Shown here piece by piece: positions 51,201 through 61,587 of a stretch of 64,000 nt of DNA. Under the pieces are notes generated by a model that was given only the letters and a program-made list of their open reading frames with translations, did no database searches and was not told where the DNA came from. The position numbers and the translations under genes were made by a program. Position 1 is the first letter of the stretch, and the number at the start of each line of letters is the position of its first letter. The stretch is from Trachythela sp. YZ-2020 (Eukaryota; Cnidaria; Anthozoa; Malacalcyonacea; Clavulariidae), in the NCBI GenBank assembly GCA_016169945.1, contig JADLSH010000236.1:3954001-4018000 (forward strand), written 5' to 3'.

Positions 51201-54200
51201 TGCATGAACTCTTGCATGAACTCTTGCATGAACTCTTGCATGAACTCTTGCATGAACTCTTGCATGAACTCTTGCATGAAATGCATGAACTCTTGCATGA
51301 ACTGTTGCCTGAACTCTTGCATGAACTCTTGCATGAACTCTTGCATGAACTCTTGCATGAACTCTTGCATGAACTCTTGCATGAACTCTTGCCTGAACGC
51401 TTGCATGAACTCTTGCATGAACTCTTGCATGAACTCTTGCATGAACTCTTGCATGAACTCTTGCATGAACTCTTGCATGAACTCTTGCATGAACTCTTGC
51501 ATGAACTCTTGCATGAACTCTTGCATGAACTCTTGCATGAACTCTTGCATGAACTCTTGCATGAACTCTTGCATGAACTCTTGCATGAACTCTTGCATGA
51601 ACTCTTGCATGAACTCTTGCATGAACTCTTGCATGAACTCTTGCATGAACTCTTGCATGAACTCTTGCATGAACTCTTGCATGAACTCTTGCATGAACTC
51701 TTGCATGAACTCTTGCATGAACTCTTGCATGAACTCTTGCATGAACTCTTGCATGAACTCTTGCATGAACTCTTGCATGAACTCTTGCATGAACTCTTGC
51801 ATGAACTCTTGCATGAACTCTTGCATGAACTCTTGCATGAACTCTTGCAGTTGCAACTTGCAACAATTCATTTTCTTGCAAAACCAACCTTAGCTAATAA
51901 TTATATAAATAAAATATAGAATTGCCATACCTAAATCTAATTTTTGCAATACAAGTGGGATCATTTAACAGTTGTGCTTCTGTTGGTGAGATCTTTCTTA
52001 TCACTTCTTTGGTTAGAGAATGTTCCTGTAAATTAAAGTATGCAACTCAGCATGTATTTTCAACTGAAGGTTCATACATTTTATTTATTATTATTATTAT
52101 TATTATTTAAACTTATTTACATACACGGTGGTCTTTCAGTTTCCTGGTTTTCAAAGAGCCGTGTAACAATTAAAATAAAATACATAATCAAATTAACTAA
52201 TAAAAAACTATTTACATTGATGTCCAAAACTAATATTTTGCAATTACGCTATATATGTAAATCGGGACTAGTGAATATCGTCATATTCAATTGAATGATT
52301 CGATTGACAAATCGCCGTATTTATCGAGATAACAGACTCGGAGTTCTGTACACTTTTTAGCATTCAGCTTCATCCAGTTGTTAGAAGTCCATAAATGAAT
52401 AGAAGTTTTCAAGCTTTCCCTTAACATCGTTAATCAGCCATCCTACAACGAAGTCTTCAAGCACTTTAGACAGAGAAGGGGTCAGAGATATTGGCCTGGT
52501 ATCTCCTTCACTTTCGGGTTGTTGTACCTTCGGGATTGGGATGATATTGGATTCTTTCCAGGTTCTCGGCACGACGCTGGAAGAGAGAGATGCGTTAAAT
52601 ATGGTGGTAATTGGTTCTGCTAAAACGTAAGCGAACTCCTTTAAGATTCGACCTGGTACATTGTCAGGGTCTGATGCTTTATGGGGTGGGATTGCCAAAC
52701 GTTTACTACAGACCTCGATGGTAGGAACGCAGGCAGTGAATTCGCATCAAGAGTTGGAATATCAGCATTGACAGAAACATAGAATTCATTAAGGGCATTT
52801 GATAATTGTTCATCATTCAGAATTTCACCGTTACGTTCTAAGGAGAAAGATTTTGTTTTCTCGGATTTGCCAGACATTTTATTAAAATTCTTATAAAGAC
52901 TTCTTCCTTCCAGCTATTTCGTGTTGGACCTTGCGTCTTAACGATTGCCAAAGAGGGATATTGCGACTATGGAATGCTTTCTGTTGAACTTGTATAAAGT
53001 TCTTAATGGCTGGTGTTATCCAGGGTTTATCAGAATGGTGCCATTTCACCATCTTAGGGTCCCATATACGATCGATTGCTTGCACAATAAGTGATGTAAA
53101 AGAGGTAAGTTGTCATGCGTTGTAGCCCACCTCCCAAAGGCGTTTAACAGACTTAGGGTTCGATCTGCAATTAAATTCATTAAACAAGGAATCCATGTTA
53201 CAATATTATGATCTGACGATCCGAGTGGGGCTGAGACTTGAGGGGTTTCATAAAGGTTTGATAGGTTATTAGGTTGCTAATTATGAGATCAAGAATAGCC
53301 GAACCTATGGTGGGGACGTGGAATACTTGCTTTAAGTTGTGTCTTGATAATAAGTTTGATGTTTCAAAGTCATTGAAGTCACCAAGGAAAACTGGTCCGC
53401 AATTGGGATATAGATTACATAGGGTATCAGCGGTAGTAGTTAGATATTCATTTAAGAGATGGTGTTCATATTCAGGCAATCCAGGTGGATGGTAAACAAC
53501 AACAAACTGCAATACCCGAAAGAGGTCTGGGTAGGCGAGTAGGGTGTAGCCAAAGCCACAAGTACTCAAAATTATCACTTCCAAGGTCTATTCGACGTTT
53601 AGCAGGGATATCCTCTGATAGATAAACGCAAATTCCACCACCACGACGGTAAGGACGGTCCTTTCGAAAAATATTATACCCACTAATTGAGACAAGGTTG
53701 TCCTCTATATCCTCACTCAACCATGATTCCGTTACTGCCACTCAATTAACAGGGTTCACGGCTAGCGTTGCAGTTAGTTCATCGACCTTTGGTAAGAGAG
53801 AACGTGCATTTATCAAAGAAATTTTCGGGAGCGTAATTTTCTTAATTTCATTAGTTTGAGCAGGATTAGGTTGGCCAAACTTGTTGATTTTTACTGGAAT
53901 CAGATTGTCTAAATTACGCGCTTTACAGTGGCAGGATTTAGAGGTTCCAGAAGGATTGTTGGTATTGTTCGTGGATATGCGGTTTGAAGAGACAAGCACA
54001 GGGATAGCAAATTGATTGGCATTGGGTTGAGGAAGGGTAGGAATACGAATGTGATTTTGTTGAGGAAAGGTAGGATTACGAATGTGATTTTGTTGAATAT
54101 GCTGATTGGCTTTGGGTGGTTGAGAATTATTGTGTAAAAAGTTGCATCTTGAACCCTTTCAACAATAACCCCTTCTTCTCAAAAACGGGAAAGGCACCAA

Positions 54201-55221
54201 ATGCTTCGGTCCTGGCTGAGGAAAACTATTATTGACACCTCCTGTAATATCACATGGTATATTTGGGGGTGGGACACCATGATTTATGTTGCAACTGATT
54301 CAGAGGCTTGCCAGACGGATTTCCAACAAGGGATACACTCGATTTCAGATTCTAATATATTATTACTACCGTGCTGGATATTTGAGTTCGCAGAAGAGAC
54401 ATGATTCCCATGTTGCTTTGTTGACATACAAGTTCCATTACTGAGCGTTAATTCCCCAGCTACACAATTTTTGCTAACAGCCTGGTTTGAATCGGCTATT
54501 GAATCACCCAGAAGCACATTGTTTATATTGTCTTTATCTAGCTTCTTTGCGAGTTACCATTTCTAGAGTCAAACACAGACTATCTGCCTCATTAGTTACG
54601 ATATTTAATTTACTTTCGGTACCACAAAGTTGTGTTTTTAAGTGTTGTACTTCGTTATTCAAAACATTAATTTCCTCTGGAATATTTGCATACATTATTA
54701 GCTACTGGCGTCGCCAAAATTTTGAGTTGAGCTTCTTCCAGATGAGCTATTAAGTCACTTTTGTTTCCTGTTGTGCTTAAGCCTTTATCGTGCAATTCTT
54801 TCTTTAATTCTACCACTTTTAAATCTTTCAGATCTTTTTTCTTTCTCGTGTAAATTGACTGCCATTTATCTACCCGATACTTTATTGTATTATATCAAAA
54901 TATATAAGTTTTCAAATTGCCAACTTTAAGATTGAACATCAATAAATGGAAATTTATAAAAACGGAAAATGCTATCATATATAAATCAGGTACATACCGC
55001 AGCACATATTGCATACTTCAACAGTTTAAATATCTGTCTATCTCTATATGAACACCAACATCTTTCAATGGCTCTGGCTGCTTCGACCACTTGGTCTGGA
55101 CCATGACTGATAAAACGTATCAAAATTCAAAACATCACAATAATGCAATACAATTTAAACTAAAATATAAAATATGAACCTTAAACTATTAACTAAACAA
55201 TTTATACCTGTATTCGTCCAT
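46051..55221 (-). CDS. CXorf58-family IQ-motif protein, nine exons (334 aa)
   Basis: Exons in order: 55208-55221, 54998-55106, 51931-52025, 50818-50929, 49749-49880, 49168-49243, 47894-48050, 47196-47346, 46051-46209. All phases match and total 1005 nt, 334 residues plus stop. Start MDEYSHGPDQVVEAARAIER. Residues 12-28 (ARAIERCWCSYRDRQIF) look like an IQ calmodulin-binding motif. The conserved core reads IRFRFGGTEYPPIILFKVFI and YYSGKKMIRAASK, followed by SNLDECPPENGGKSNFWRQL. The C-terminus has a basic stretch (KRKPRSRPP; ARRSHRARKRVEKMKK) and an acidic tail. This matches my memory of human CXorf58 (about 332 residues), an uncharacterised protein; a ciliary or testis role is only a guess. 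The first coding exon is 14 nt. Confidence 0.8.
48260..48350 (-). repeat. LINE 3' end with (ATCT)n tail, second copy
   Basis: On the minus strand, CAATTCAGCTTATAGCTGCA, then TGTGATTTGATTAAATAATA, then (TCTA)n (48269-48298). Homologous to 40170-40260. It lies in an intron of the CXorf58-like gene. Confidence 0.6.
48725..49123. mobile_element. 399-bp palindromic MITE
   Basis: It begins CAATAGACAATTTGCATTAT and ends with the complement at 49123. The pairing continues with interruptions through TATAGCCTTGCAAAGTTTGC and the ACCATTTTCGGC centre near 48930, so nearly the whole sequence folds on itself. No coding frame. Located in an intron of the CXorf58-like gene. Confidence 0.75.
49369..49680. 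repeat. Two short tandem repeats in an intron
   Basis: 49375-49455: CCAGGAGAAACGG and CCAGGAGAACAG units. 49535-49650: a duplicated unit of about 50 bp containing GCACCATCAGCTCAACGATG and CGAACGATCCAACGACCAAA. They produce a Gln/Glu-rich plus-strand frame (49257-49682) that I do not accept as a gene. Confidence 0.7.
51068..51849. repeat. 12-bp satellite (about 65 copies)
   Basis: TTGCATGAACTC units, near perfect over the last 500 bp, with TTGCCTGAACTC variants at 51086-51145 and one broken unit near 51277. Because 12 is a multiple of 3 and the unit has no stop in four frames, it creates four overlapping frames of 280-305 codons. These are artefacts. It sits in the intron between the exons at 50818-50929 and 51931-52025. 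Confidence 0.95.
52265..54890 (-). pseudogene. LINE copy: SAP, CCCH finger, endonuclease, part of RT
   Basis: On the minus strand, starting near 54880: a SAP-like helix pair (DLKVVELKKELHDKGLS, NKSDLIAHLEEA), then a Ser/Asn-rich region, a CCCH finger (GYC-KGSRCNFLHNN near 54150), an EEP endonuclease (SLINARSLLPKVDEL; TESWLSEDIED; RRGGGICVYLS; VYHPPGLPEYE; FLGDFND), and the RT start (KASDPDNVPGRIL; TRPISLTPSLSKVLEDF). It then jumps to NNWMKLNAKKCTELRV, with the RT catalytic core deleted. Stops and frameshifts occur (for example at 53742 and 53580). It is in an intron of the CXorf58-like gene, same strand. Confidence 0.8.
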
Positions 55222-55565
55222 GAGAATACATGGAAATAGCGTTACTATTTTGATAGAAAAGAGATTTCTACTGATTTCCTCCTGACAAATGATGTTCTAA
55301 TGATGGGTTACCAAGGACGTTGCTATGGAGAAATTGCGGGCTCGTACTATAGTAGATTTATTGTATAAAAAGAGACTCATTAAGTGTGACATAAATAAAT
55401 TAACGCAAAATAAATTGTTCTTATTGTTACGCAGGACTAAAATTAAACGAAATAAACGAATTTTATAGTCTTCTTTATAATCTTTACAGTCAATTTGGTC
55501 TGAAAGATGGAACATCAGTTGTCAGCGGTATCGCATGTCAATTGCGAGGTTACTCAAGTTTCAAT

Positions 55566-55614
55566 ATGGCGGCCATCGCGAAAGATCAAAAGTTAAGAAA
55601 TCTTCTAAAAAAGT
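55566..55614 (+). CDS. Possible first exon of a divergent gene
   Basis: ATGGCGGCCATCGCGAAAGA in a good start context opens a short basic frame (MAAIAKDQKLRNLLKK) before weak donors (AAGTGCGTT). It begins 345 bp from the CXorf58-like start, so the two could share a bidirectional promoter. Its phase does not fit the first recognised MCCC1 exon with any donor I tried, so its gene is unknown. The unspliced frame stops after about 45 codons. Confidence 0.22.
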
Positions 55615-56444
55615 GCGTTATCTTTAGAGAACCACAACTTTGTTCAGTTGTATCTAGCATTGAGCAACCCAACGTGTATTTATGTGTTTATTTTGATTTT
55701 ATTTAGTGTCTATATGTGCAAGCATCTCACGAAATATCTACGATTTAACAGCTCCTTTGGTTTGTACATTTACTATTTATATTCAATTATAATTGTACTG
55801 TAATAATTTATTTAATTTGTATAATAATGAATATTACTATTATATAACAAAGATATATATATATGTCGAAAAAATATTTCGTCCGCGATGGCCCAGTATG
55901 GAATGTAATTTTTCTGTGCACAGGCCAGTAGGCCACCAGACAGGCGGACAGTGAAACACACAATTATTCTTGTGCACCAATTGTGCACCAAACCTATGCA
56001 ATGGTGTGCACTGATAGGACTTATTGGGTATATTGGCCCATGTGCTGTCCACTATAATAGATATGTTGCACCAAAAATAACTGAAATGAAAATGGTGCAC
56101 CAGGTTGTGCACCAGACTAATCTGTTGTGCACGGCACATGTGACATGGCGCTCGCTTTCTTTCCATACTGGGTGATGGCCAGGATGCATTTGATGTAAAG
56201 GCCATGCCGAAGATATGCCAGCACTTGAACAAGGTCACACCAAGACATTTCGAAAGACGTTCAAATCGAGGTTAAAATGCCATGCCAAACATTGAAATTG
56301 CTACGCCAAGTTTAGCCTGGGTCGCGCAAGCTACCACCATTGAAATATTCCCAGTGTGTCAATAAATAACACTGTAGGCTTAAAATTTAGTACTTTCATA
56401 CTAATTTGGAAAAATTCTGTACAAGATTTTTAAAAAGATGTGGT

Positions 56445-56745
56445 CAAATTCAGGTTTAGAGTTAGGATCAGATTTAGGATTAAGGTCATTTTAGGTTTAG
56501 AATCAAATTTAGGATTAGGGCAAGATTTAGGATTAAGGTCAGATTTAGGATTAGGGTCAGATTTAGGATTAGGGTCAGATTTAGGATTAGGGTCAGATTT
56601 AGGATTAGGGTCAGATTTAGTATTTAGGATCAGGTTTAGGATTAAGGTCAGGTTTAGGATTAAGGTCAGGGTTAGGGTCAGACTTAGGATTAAGGTCTGG
56701 TTTGGGACCTTAGGATTAAGACTTAGGATTAAGGTCTGGTTTGTC
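56445..56745. repeat. 18-bp tandem array, left part
   Basis: Irregular 18-bp units (GGTCAGATTTAGGATTAG and shorter forms such as GGTTTAGGATTAA). It resumes at 58036-58370 beyond the LINE copy, so one array has been split. It resembles a degenerate TTAGGG-type repeat but has no regular 6-bp phase. The open frames on both strands are artefacts. Confidence 0.85.
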
Positions 56746-56754
56746 AAGAACTGT

Positions 56755-58036
56755 ATAACTTAGTTATTTTTCTTGACCTAAAAAAAGCATTCGATACAGT
56801 CGACCACGAAATACTGTTAAGTAAGTTTGAAATGTATGGTTTCCAAAGGAAAGCATTAAATCTTTTACGTTGCTATTTGACGCACCGAACTCAAAGTTGT
56901 CAATTGGCCAGTATACTCTCGGTGGAGAAAGAAATCATTTGTGGCATTCCTCAGGGAAGTATACTCGGCCCTCTCTTATTTATTATGTATATAAATGATT
57001 TGCCAAGCTGCCTAGAACGCACAACTCCAAGAATGTTTGCTGATGATACTAACTTAACGGCAGTAGGCAGAACAATTAGTGAGGCGGAAGAGAGGGCGAG
57101 CGTAGACATGAGGAATGTTCAGAAATGGCTTTGTGCAAATAAACTAAGTCTAAATATAATGAAAACCGAGTATGTTGTAATTGGAACACGACATAAAATA
57201 AGTAATATTGATACCCATCAAGGAGTTAAAATAAATAATCAATTGATTAAAAAAGTTAAAAATACCAAAGCTCTTGGAGTTGAATTAGACGAAAACTTGA
57301 GTTGGGAAAAACACATTAACCATATTAGCAGTAAAATATCATCAGGTATTGGGGCTATTAAAATGAGGGAGTATGTCGAACAAGACATTTTGATAAAAGT
57401 TTATAATGCCTTAATCCAACCTTATTTTGATTATTGCTGTGAAGTATGGGATACACTTAATAAAGGCCTAAGCGAACGTCTACAGAAATTCCAAAACAGA
57501 GCGGCTAGGTTGATCATGAACTTAAAAAATGAACATGGTCAGTCTATTTTGGCACGAAAATCTCTAGGCTGGGTAACACTTGAAGAGCGTAGGGCACAAA
57601 TGAAAGCCAGGCTCATGTACAAGACAGTTAATGGTTTAGCCCCCCAACGACTATGCGAAGCTTTCCAAAATCTGAATACCATTCATGACCATAATCTGAG
57701 AGGTTCTTCAACAAGGTTTTATATTCCAAGACCAAAAACGGAATCCTTAAAAAAAAGCTTCCAATATTGTGGGGCTAAACTATGGAATCAGATACCTGAA
57801 GAGATACGCAATTCGGTATCGTATAATTCGTTCTGTAAAAAGCTATCTTCCTCGACCTTAATCTCGACTTAAAGTAGTAGTTAATTTTTTGTCTAAATAG
57901 GTATATAATTGTATTTGTTATGTATGTAATATTAGAGCTAGTATATAAATAATAATTTGTAAGTACACATCCCTTTTGGAAATCAGCTTTTGCTGAAAAG
58001 GCCAATGTGTTTAAATAAAGTTGATCTATCTATCTA
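56755..58036 (+). pseudogene. 5'-truncated LINE: reverse transcriptase from motif A to 3' end
   Basis: It begins inside the RT domain with FLDLKKAFDTVDHEI (motif A). The frame 56775-57872 is intact: CGIPQGSILGPLLFIMYIND, then the catalytic FADDTNL, the thumb-like LGVELDENLSWEKHI, and a C-terminal region ending STLIST. The 3' UTR carries AATAAAG and ends (ATCT)n at about 58019-58036. Clade CR1/L2-like by motif memory. The absence of endonuclease and RT N-terminus marks a dead, 5'-truncated insertion. It lies inside an 18-bp array. Confidence 0.85.
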
Positions 58037-58370
58037 TGAAGGTCAGATTTAGGATTAGGGTCAGATTTAGGATTAGGGTCAGATTTAGTATTAGGGTCAG
58101 AATTAGGAATAAAAACAGATTTAGGATTAGGGTCAGATTTAGGATTATGTTTTTTAAGGTCAGGTCTATAATTAATGTTGGGTTAAGGATCAGGGTCAAA
58201 TATAGGGTTAAGTAGAGAGGATTACAGTCAGATTTAGGATTAAGGTCAGATTTAGGATTAAGGTCAGATTTGGTCAGATTTAGGTCAAGTTTCAGATTAG
58301 TTCAGGCTCGGATCAAGGTCTAGTTTAGGATTAGGGTCAGGTTTAACATTAGAGTCAGTTTTAAGAGTAG
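58036..58370. repeat. 18-bp tandem array, right part
   Basis: Continuation of the array at 56445-56745 in the same orientation (GGTCAGATTTAGGATTAG). It becomes more degenerate toward 58370. Confidence 0.82.
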
Positions 58371-59467
58371 GATAAGATAGTATAAAGACCGCGAGTGCTA
58401 CTGTTTGGCGCCAAATTTTCAGCCAAGAGCAAATAAGGAAGCCATTCAGTGAGTAAATATCGCGAGACAAGTTGCACGAAGGTATGTTACACTGTGCAAT
58501 TTGCAATGCTTTAAAAATGCGTTGCCGCAATCGTTGCGAAAGGTAGAACCTGATTCTACTTCGTGCAACGTTTCTTTCAACAAAAATGTTGCGAGACTTG
58601 ATAATTGCGAGGCATGTTACACCTTGCAACTTCGCGTGCAACTTGTGTCGCAACTAAATTGCGTGACAAGTTGCATAGTGTAACGGCGCCCTTGTCAGAG
58701 TTTTTCCCAAGTAGAGACGTAATGTCTCCATGTCACAGAGCAAAATGAAATTAATGAATTGGATAAAGAAAGAGGGGGGAGAGTGAATACAAAAGCATGA
58801 CCTAAACTCCACTGAGCAACTTTGAAAAATAATGAAAATAATTTGGTATAACTAAACCATAGTAAAACCTCGAGGCATGAAGTCAGGATTAAGTTAAGGC
58901 CAATATTTAATTACGCAAATATAACAAAGTGTCATCTGGTTTCGTCAATTGCCGGTTATTCTGCATCTTTTTTGATGCACTGGTGGGAAAAACCAAGTAT
59001 TAGACTTAAAACTGATCCTTATTCTGTGGTACAGTTCTTTTACCAGTGTTTGATAGTTCCCTAATACTTATAGGTTATTCGGCTCGTGCGATCACGCGAG
59101 AGTATTACGTCATGCTAAATATTCCGCTATTTCCGTTTCGTTTATATCTTGCGAAATACTGAGGGTTATAAGGCAAGCTATATCGCGCTGGAATCCTTGA
59201 GCTAGGAGGAGTGTTTTGGTGTATATTTTGTTGTTTTAGCATGTCTAGAACTCGAGTCATGAAGGAAAGTTGGTGTACGTTTAATGTCAGCCATGTTGGA
59301 TTTCGTTTTAATTAGTTTGAATTTTCCCAGTGGATTTTGCTACCCAAAATGTCGGAAGCCAAACAATTAGGAGTTGTGACGTCACTTATACGAGCCGAAT
59401 ACTTAGTTATGCCCAAAGTAGTAATTTTGGGTGGTTACCTTAAACCTTTGTGCAGTACTGTGCAGTA

Positions 59468-60126
59468 CAGTGGACCCCATTGGACCATGTTAACGGTGTG
59501 ACCGTATTAACGAGGTATCTTTATAAGAAAATATTTTGTCTTGGCGGAAATGACGGTAGTAAAGAAGTGATTGTATTAATTGTTAATTGATGAATTATAT
59601 AAAATAACGTGTGTTCAACAGAACAAAAATCTCTTAATTATTAAGACCTACTGAAAAAATAGGTATTTGAAAATTAAAGCATTAGCAACTTTCAGAGATA
59701 ATAATGTAGAACAACTGTTGTGGAAGAAAAAATGATGAAAATGATCCACTGGTAAGAATGTGTCATGAAGGAATGAAATGGTAAAGAACCTACTTTGCGA
59801 ATGTTCAAACTTAACCTTAACTGTAATGTTTGTTGCCAGTTGATTTTAGTTCTTATGAGAAATGATAAAATAGTATAAAATGCTTTTGGAATTGGATTTT
59901 GTGTCAGACAAGATCAACAAGGGCAAGTCAAATGATAATTGTGAAATCATCGACCATGATTAAAAATAAGTTGCAATGAAATCTTACGGCCACCTCGTTA
60001 TTATGGTGATCTCGTTATTACGGTCACTTATTTTTGTCCAGCAAACAGTTAATACGGTTTACCGACTTTAACACGGCCAGACTTTTTACCTGGCCCGTTC
60101 TTGACCATATGGACGGAGTTCCACTG
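59468..60126. mobile_element. Tigger-like MITE, 659 bp
   Basis: Starts CAGTGGACCCCATTGG and ends GGACGGAGTTCCACTG, with TA at both borders (59466-59467, 60127-60128). Near both ends are CCGTATTAACGAGGT-type phrases in inverted order. The centre is AT-rich and non-coding. Other members of this class are at 33864-34174 and 38620-38712. Confidence 0.7.
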
Positions 60127-60521
60127 TAAAACGACGAGAACATTAAACAATAAGTTTTCTTTATTTCTAAAGCTAAAAAAATGTAATGATATCGATCATG
60201 AAAACCTGCGATTCTGAGAGCTACCTTCGTAAACCTCGTTATCATCTTATAGATGAGTTTCAATATGCGTTATAACGCATCAGATGGTGGTGGTGAAGTG
60301 AAAAAATGTTGACACAGTTTGGAACAAGAAAATTAAACTATATCCCTCAACCACCATCTACAGCACTATTATGTAGGCTTAGCCACCTTAAGCACCTTTA
60401 TATTTCAATTTTAGACTTAAGTTCTTTTGGAAAATAGTTTCGTTTGCTTCATATGCGACGTAACAAGTTCTAAAATGTTTTGCAATGAATATATTAATGA
60501 ATATTATCAATTATTTTCTAG

Positions 60522-61386
60522 AAAATGGAGGAAAATCCATTGATAAACTTGTGGTTGCCAATCGAGGCGAGATTGCTTGCCGAGTGATGAACACCGCGAG
60601 AAAACTTGGAATAAGAACTGTTGCTGTGTTCAGTGACGTTGACAGGAATGCTAAACATGTTAAAATGGTAAGTAAAGTAATATTGTATTTGCTAAGTAAT
60701 TATATTTGTGCGTTTGGGTATGGTATGGTATGGTATGGTGTGGTGTGGTGTGGTGCGGTGCGGTGCGGTGCGGTGCGGTGCGGTGCGGTGCGGTGTGGTG
60801 TGGTATGGTGTGGTATGGTATGGTATGGTATATTGTAGTATGGTGTGGTGTGGTATGGTATATTGTAGTATGGTATGTTATGGTGTGGTGTGGTGTGGTA
60901 TGGTGTGGTGTGGTATGGTATGGTATGATATATTGTAGTATGGTGTGGTGTGGTATGGTATATTGTAGTATGGTGTGGTGTGGTATGATGTGATGTGGTA
61001 TGCATGGTATGGTATAATACACATGATAAGGTTTAAAGGTACAGTATGGTATGGTATGATGTGATATAATATAATATGATATGGTACAGAACAGTCTAGC
61101 ATTTTATAACATAAATTTTAATTGGATGTGATGGGTTAATATGTTGTCTCAGATACATACAGTGATACACTAAGTGTAGCGAGAAACAGCAAAAGCTGAT
61201 GTTTTTCCATTGTCGCATTTGGGAGTATTCTGCTCTATATATTACGAAGTTCTATATTCTACATTATCGTCATATTAAATCAAATTTAAGGCAGATGAAG
61301 CGTATCACATCGGTCCAGCTGCTGCAAGAGACAGTTATTTAAGCATGGATAAAATAATTGACGTTGCAAAGCGAAGCAATGCTCAG
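60522..61386 (+). CDS. MCCC1: Methylcrotonyl-CoA carboxylase biotin-carboxylase subunit, partial
   Basis: Two exons: 60522-60667 and 61291-61386, both with GT/AG borders and joined in phase. They encode [20 protein letters not shown]...RNAKHVKM and [32 protein letters not shown] is the conserved start of the biotin carboxylase N-terminal domain, and the SYLSM-KII phrase favours MCCC1 over the propionyl- or pyruvate-carboxylase paralogues. The enzyme works in mitochondrial leucine breakdown, carboxylating biotin with ATP and bicarbonate. The exon with the start codon and targeting peptide was not found upstream, and the rest lies beyond 64000. An in-frame ATG at 60486 lies inside the intron and is not the start. 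Confidence 0.88.
60717..61090. repeat. Pentanucleotide (GGTAT/GGTGT/GGTGC)n array
   Basis: About 75 units of GGTRY, with a GGTGC block at 60752-60793 and TATTGTAGTAT interruptions. It is in the MCCC1 intron. The TyrHisThr-rich and Val/Trp/Cys-rich frames here are artefacts. Confidence 0.92.
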
Positions 61387-61587
61387 GTAAGATATAAATG
61401 CACTCTGCTTCAGGAGTCCTGTGGCTAGGTTCAAATTATTTGATCAGGAATCGAATAATCTGACTAGAAAACCAATTATAGAGGTTTAATTTCCTTTATG
61501 TTATTTAAATGGTAACAAAATTGTTGGTTAGATTCTGACAAATAGTTGAGAAATATTTTTCTCCTTAATTAGTGCATGTGCCTTTCA

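Noticed and set aside
56445..58370. Interstitial telomeric (TTAGGG)n repeat
   Set aside because: The unit is 18 bp (GGTCAGATTTAGGATTAG), not a hexamer; only part of it resembles TTAGGG.
60486..60521. In-frame ATG just upstream of the MCCC1 exon as gene start
   Set aside because: A strong acceptor (TTATTTTCTAG) lies between it and the conserved sequence, and no mitochondrial targeting peptide is encoded. It is intronic.
60660..61102. Tyr/His/Thr-rich and Val/Trp/Cys-rich frames
   Set aside because: Pentanucleotide GGTRY repeat in the MCCC1 intron.
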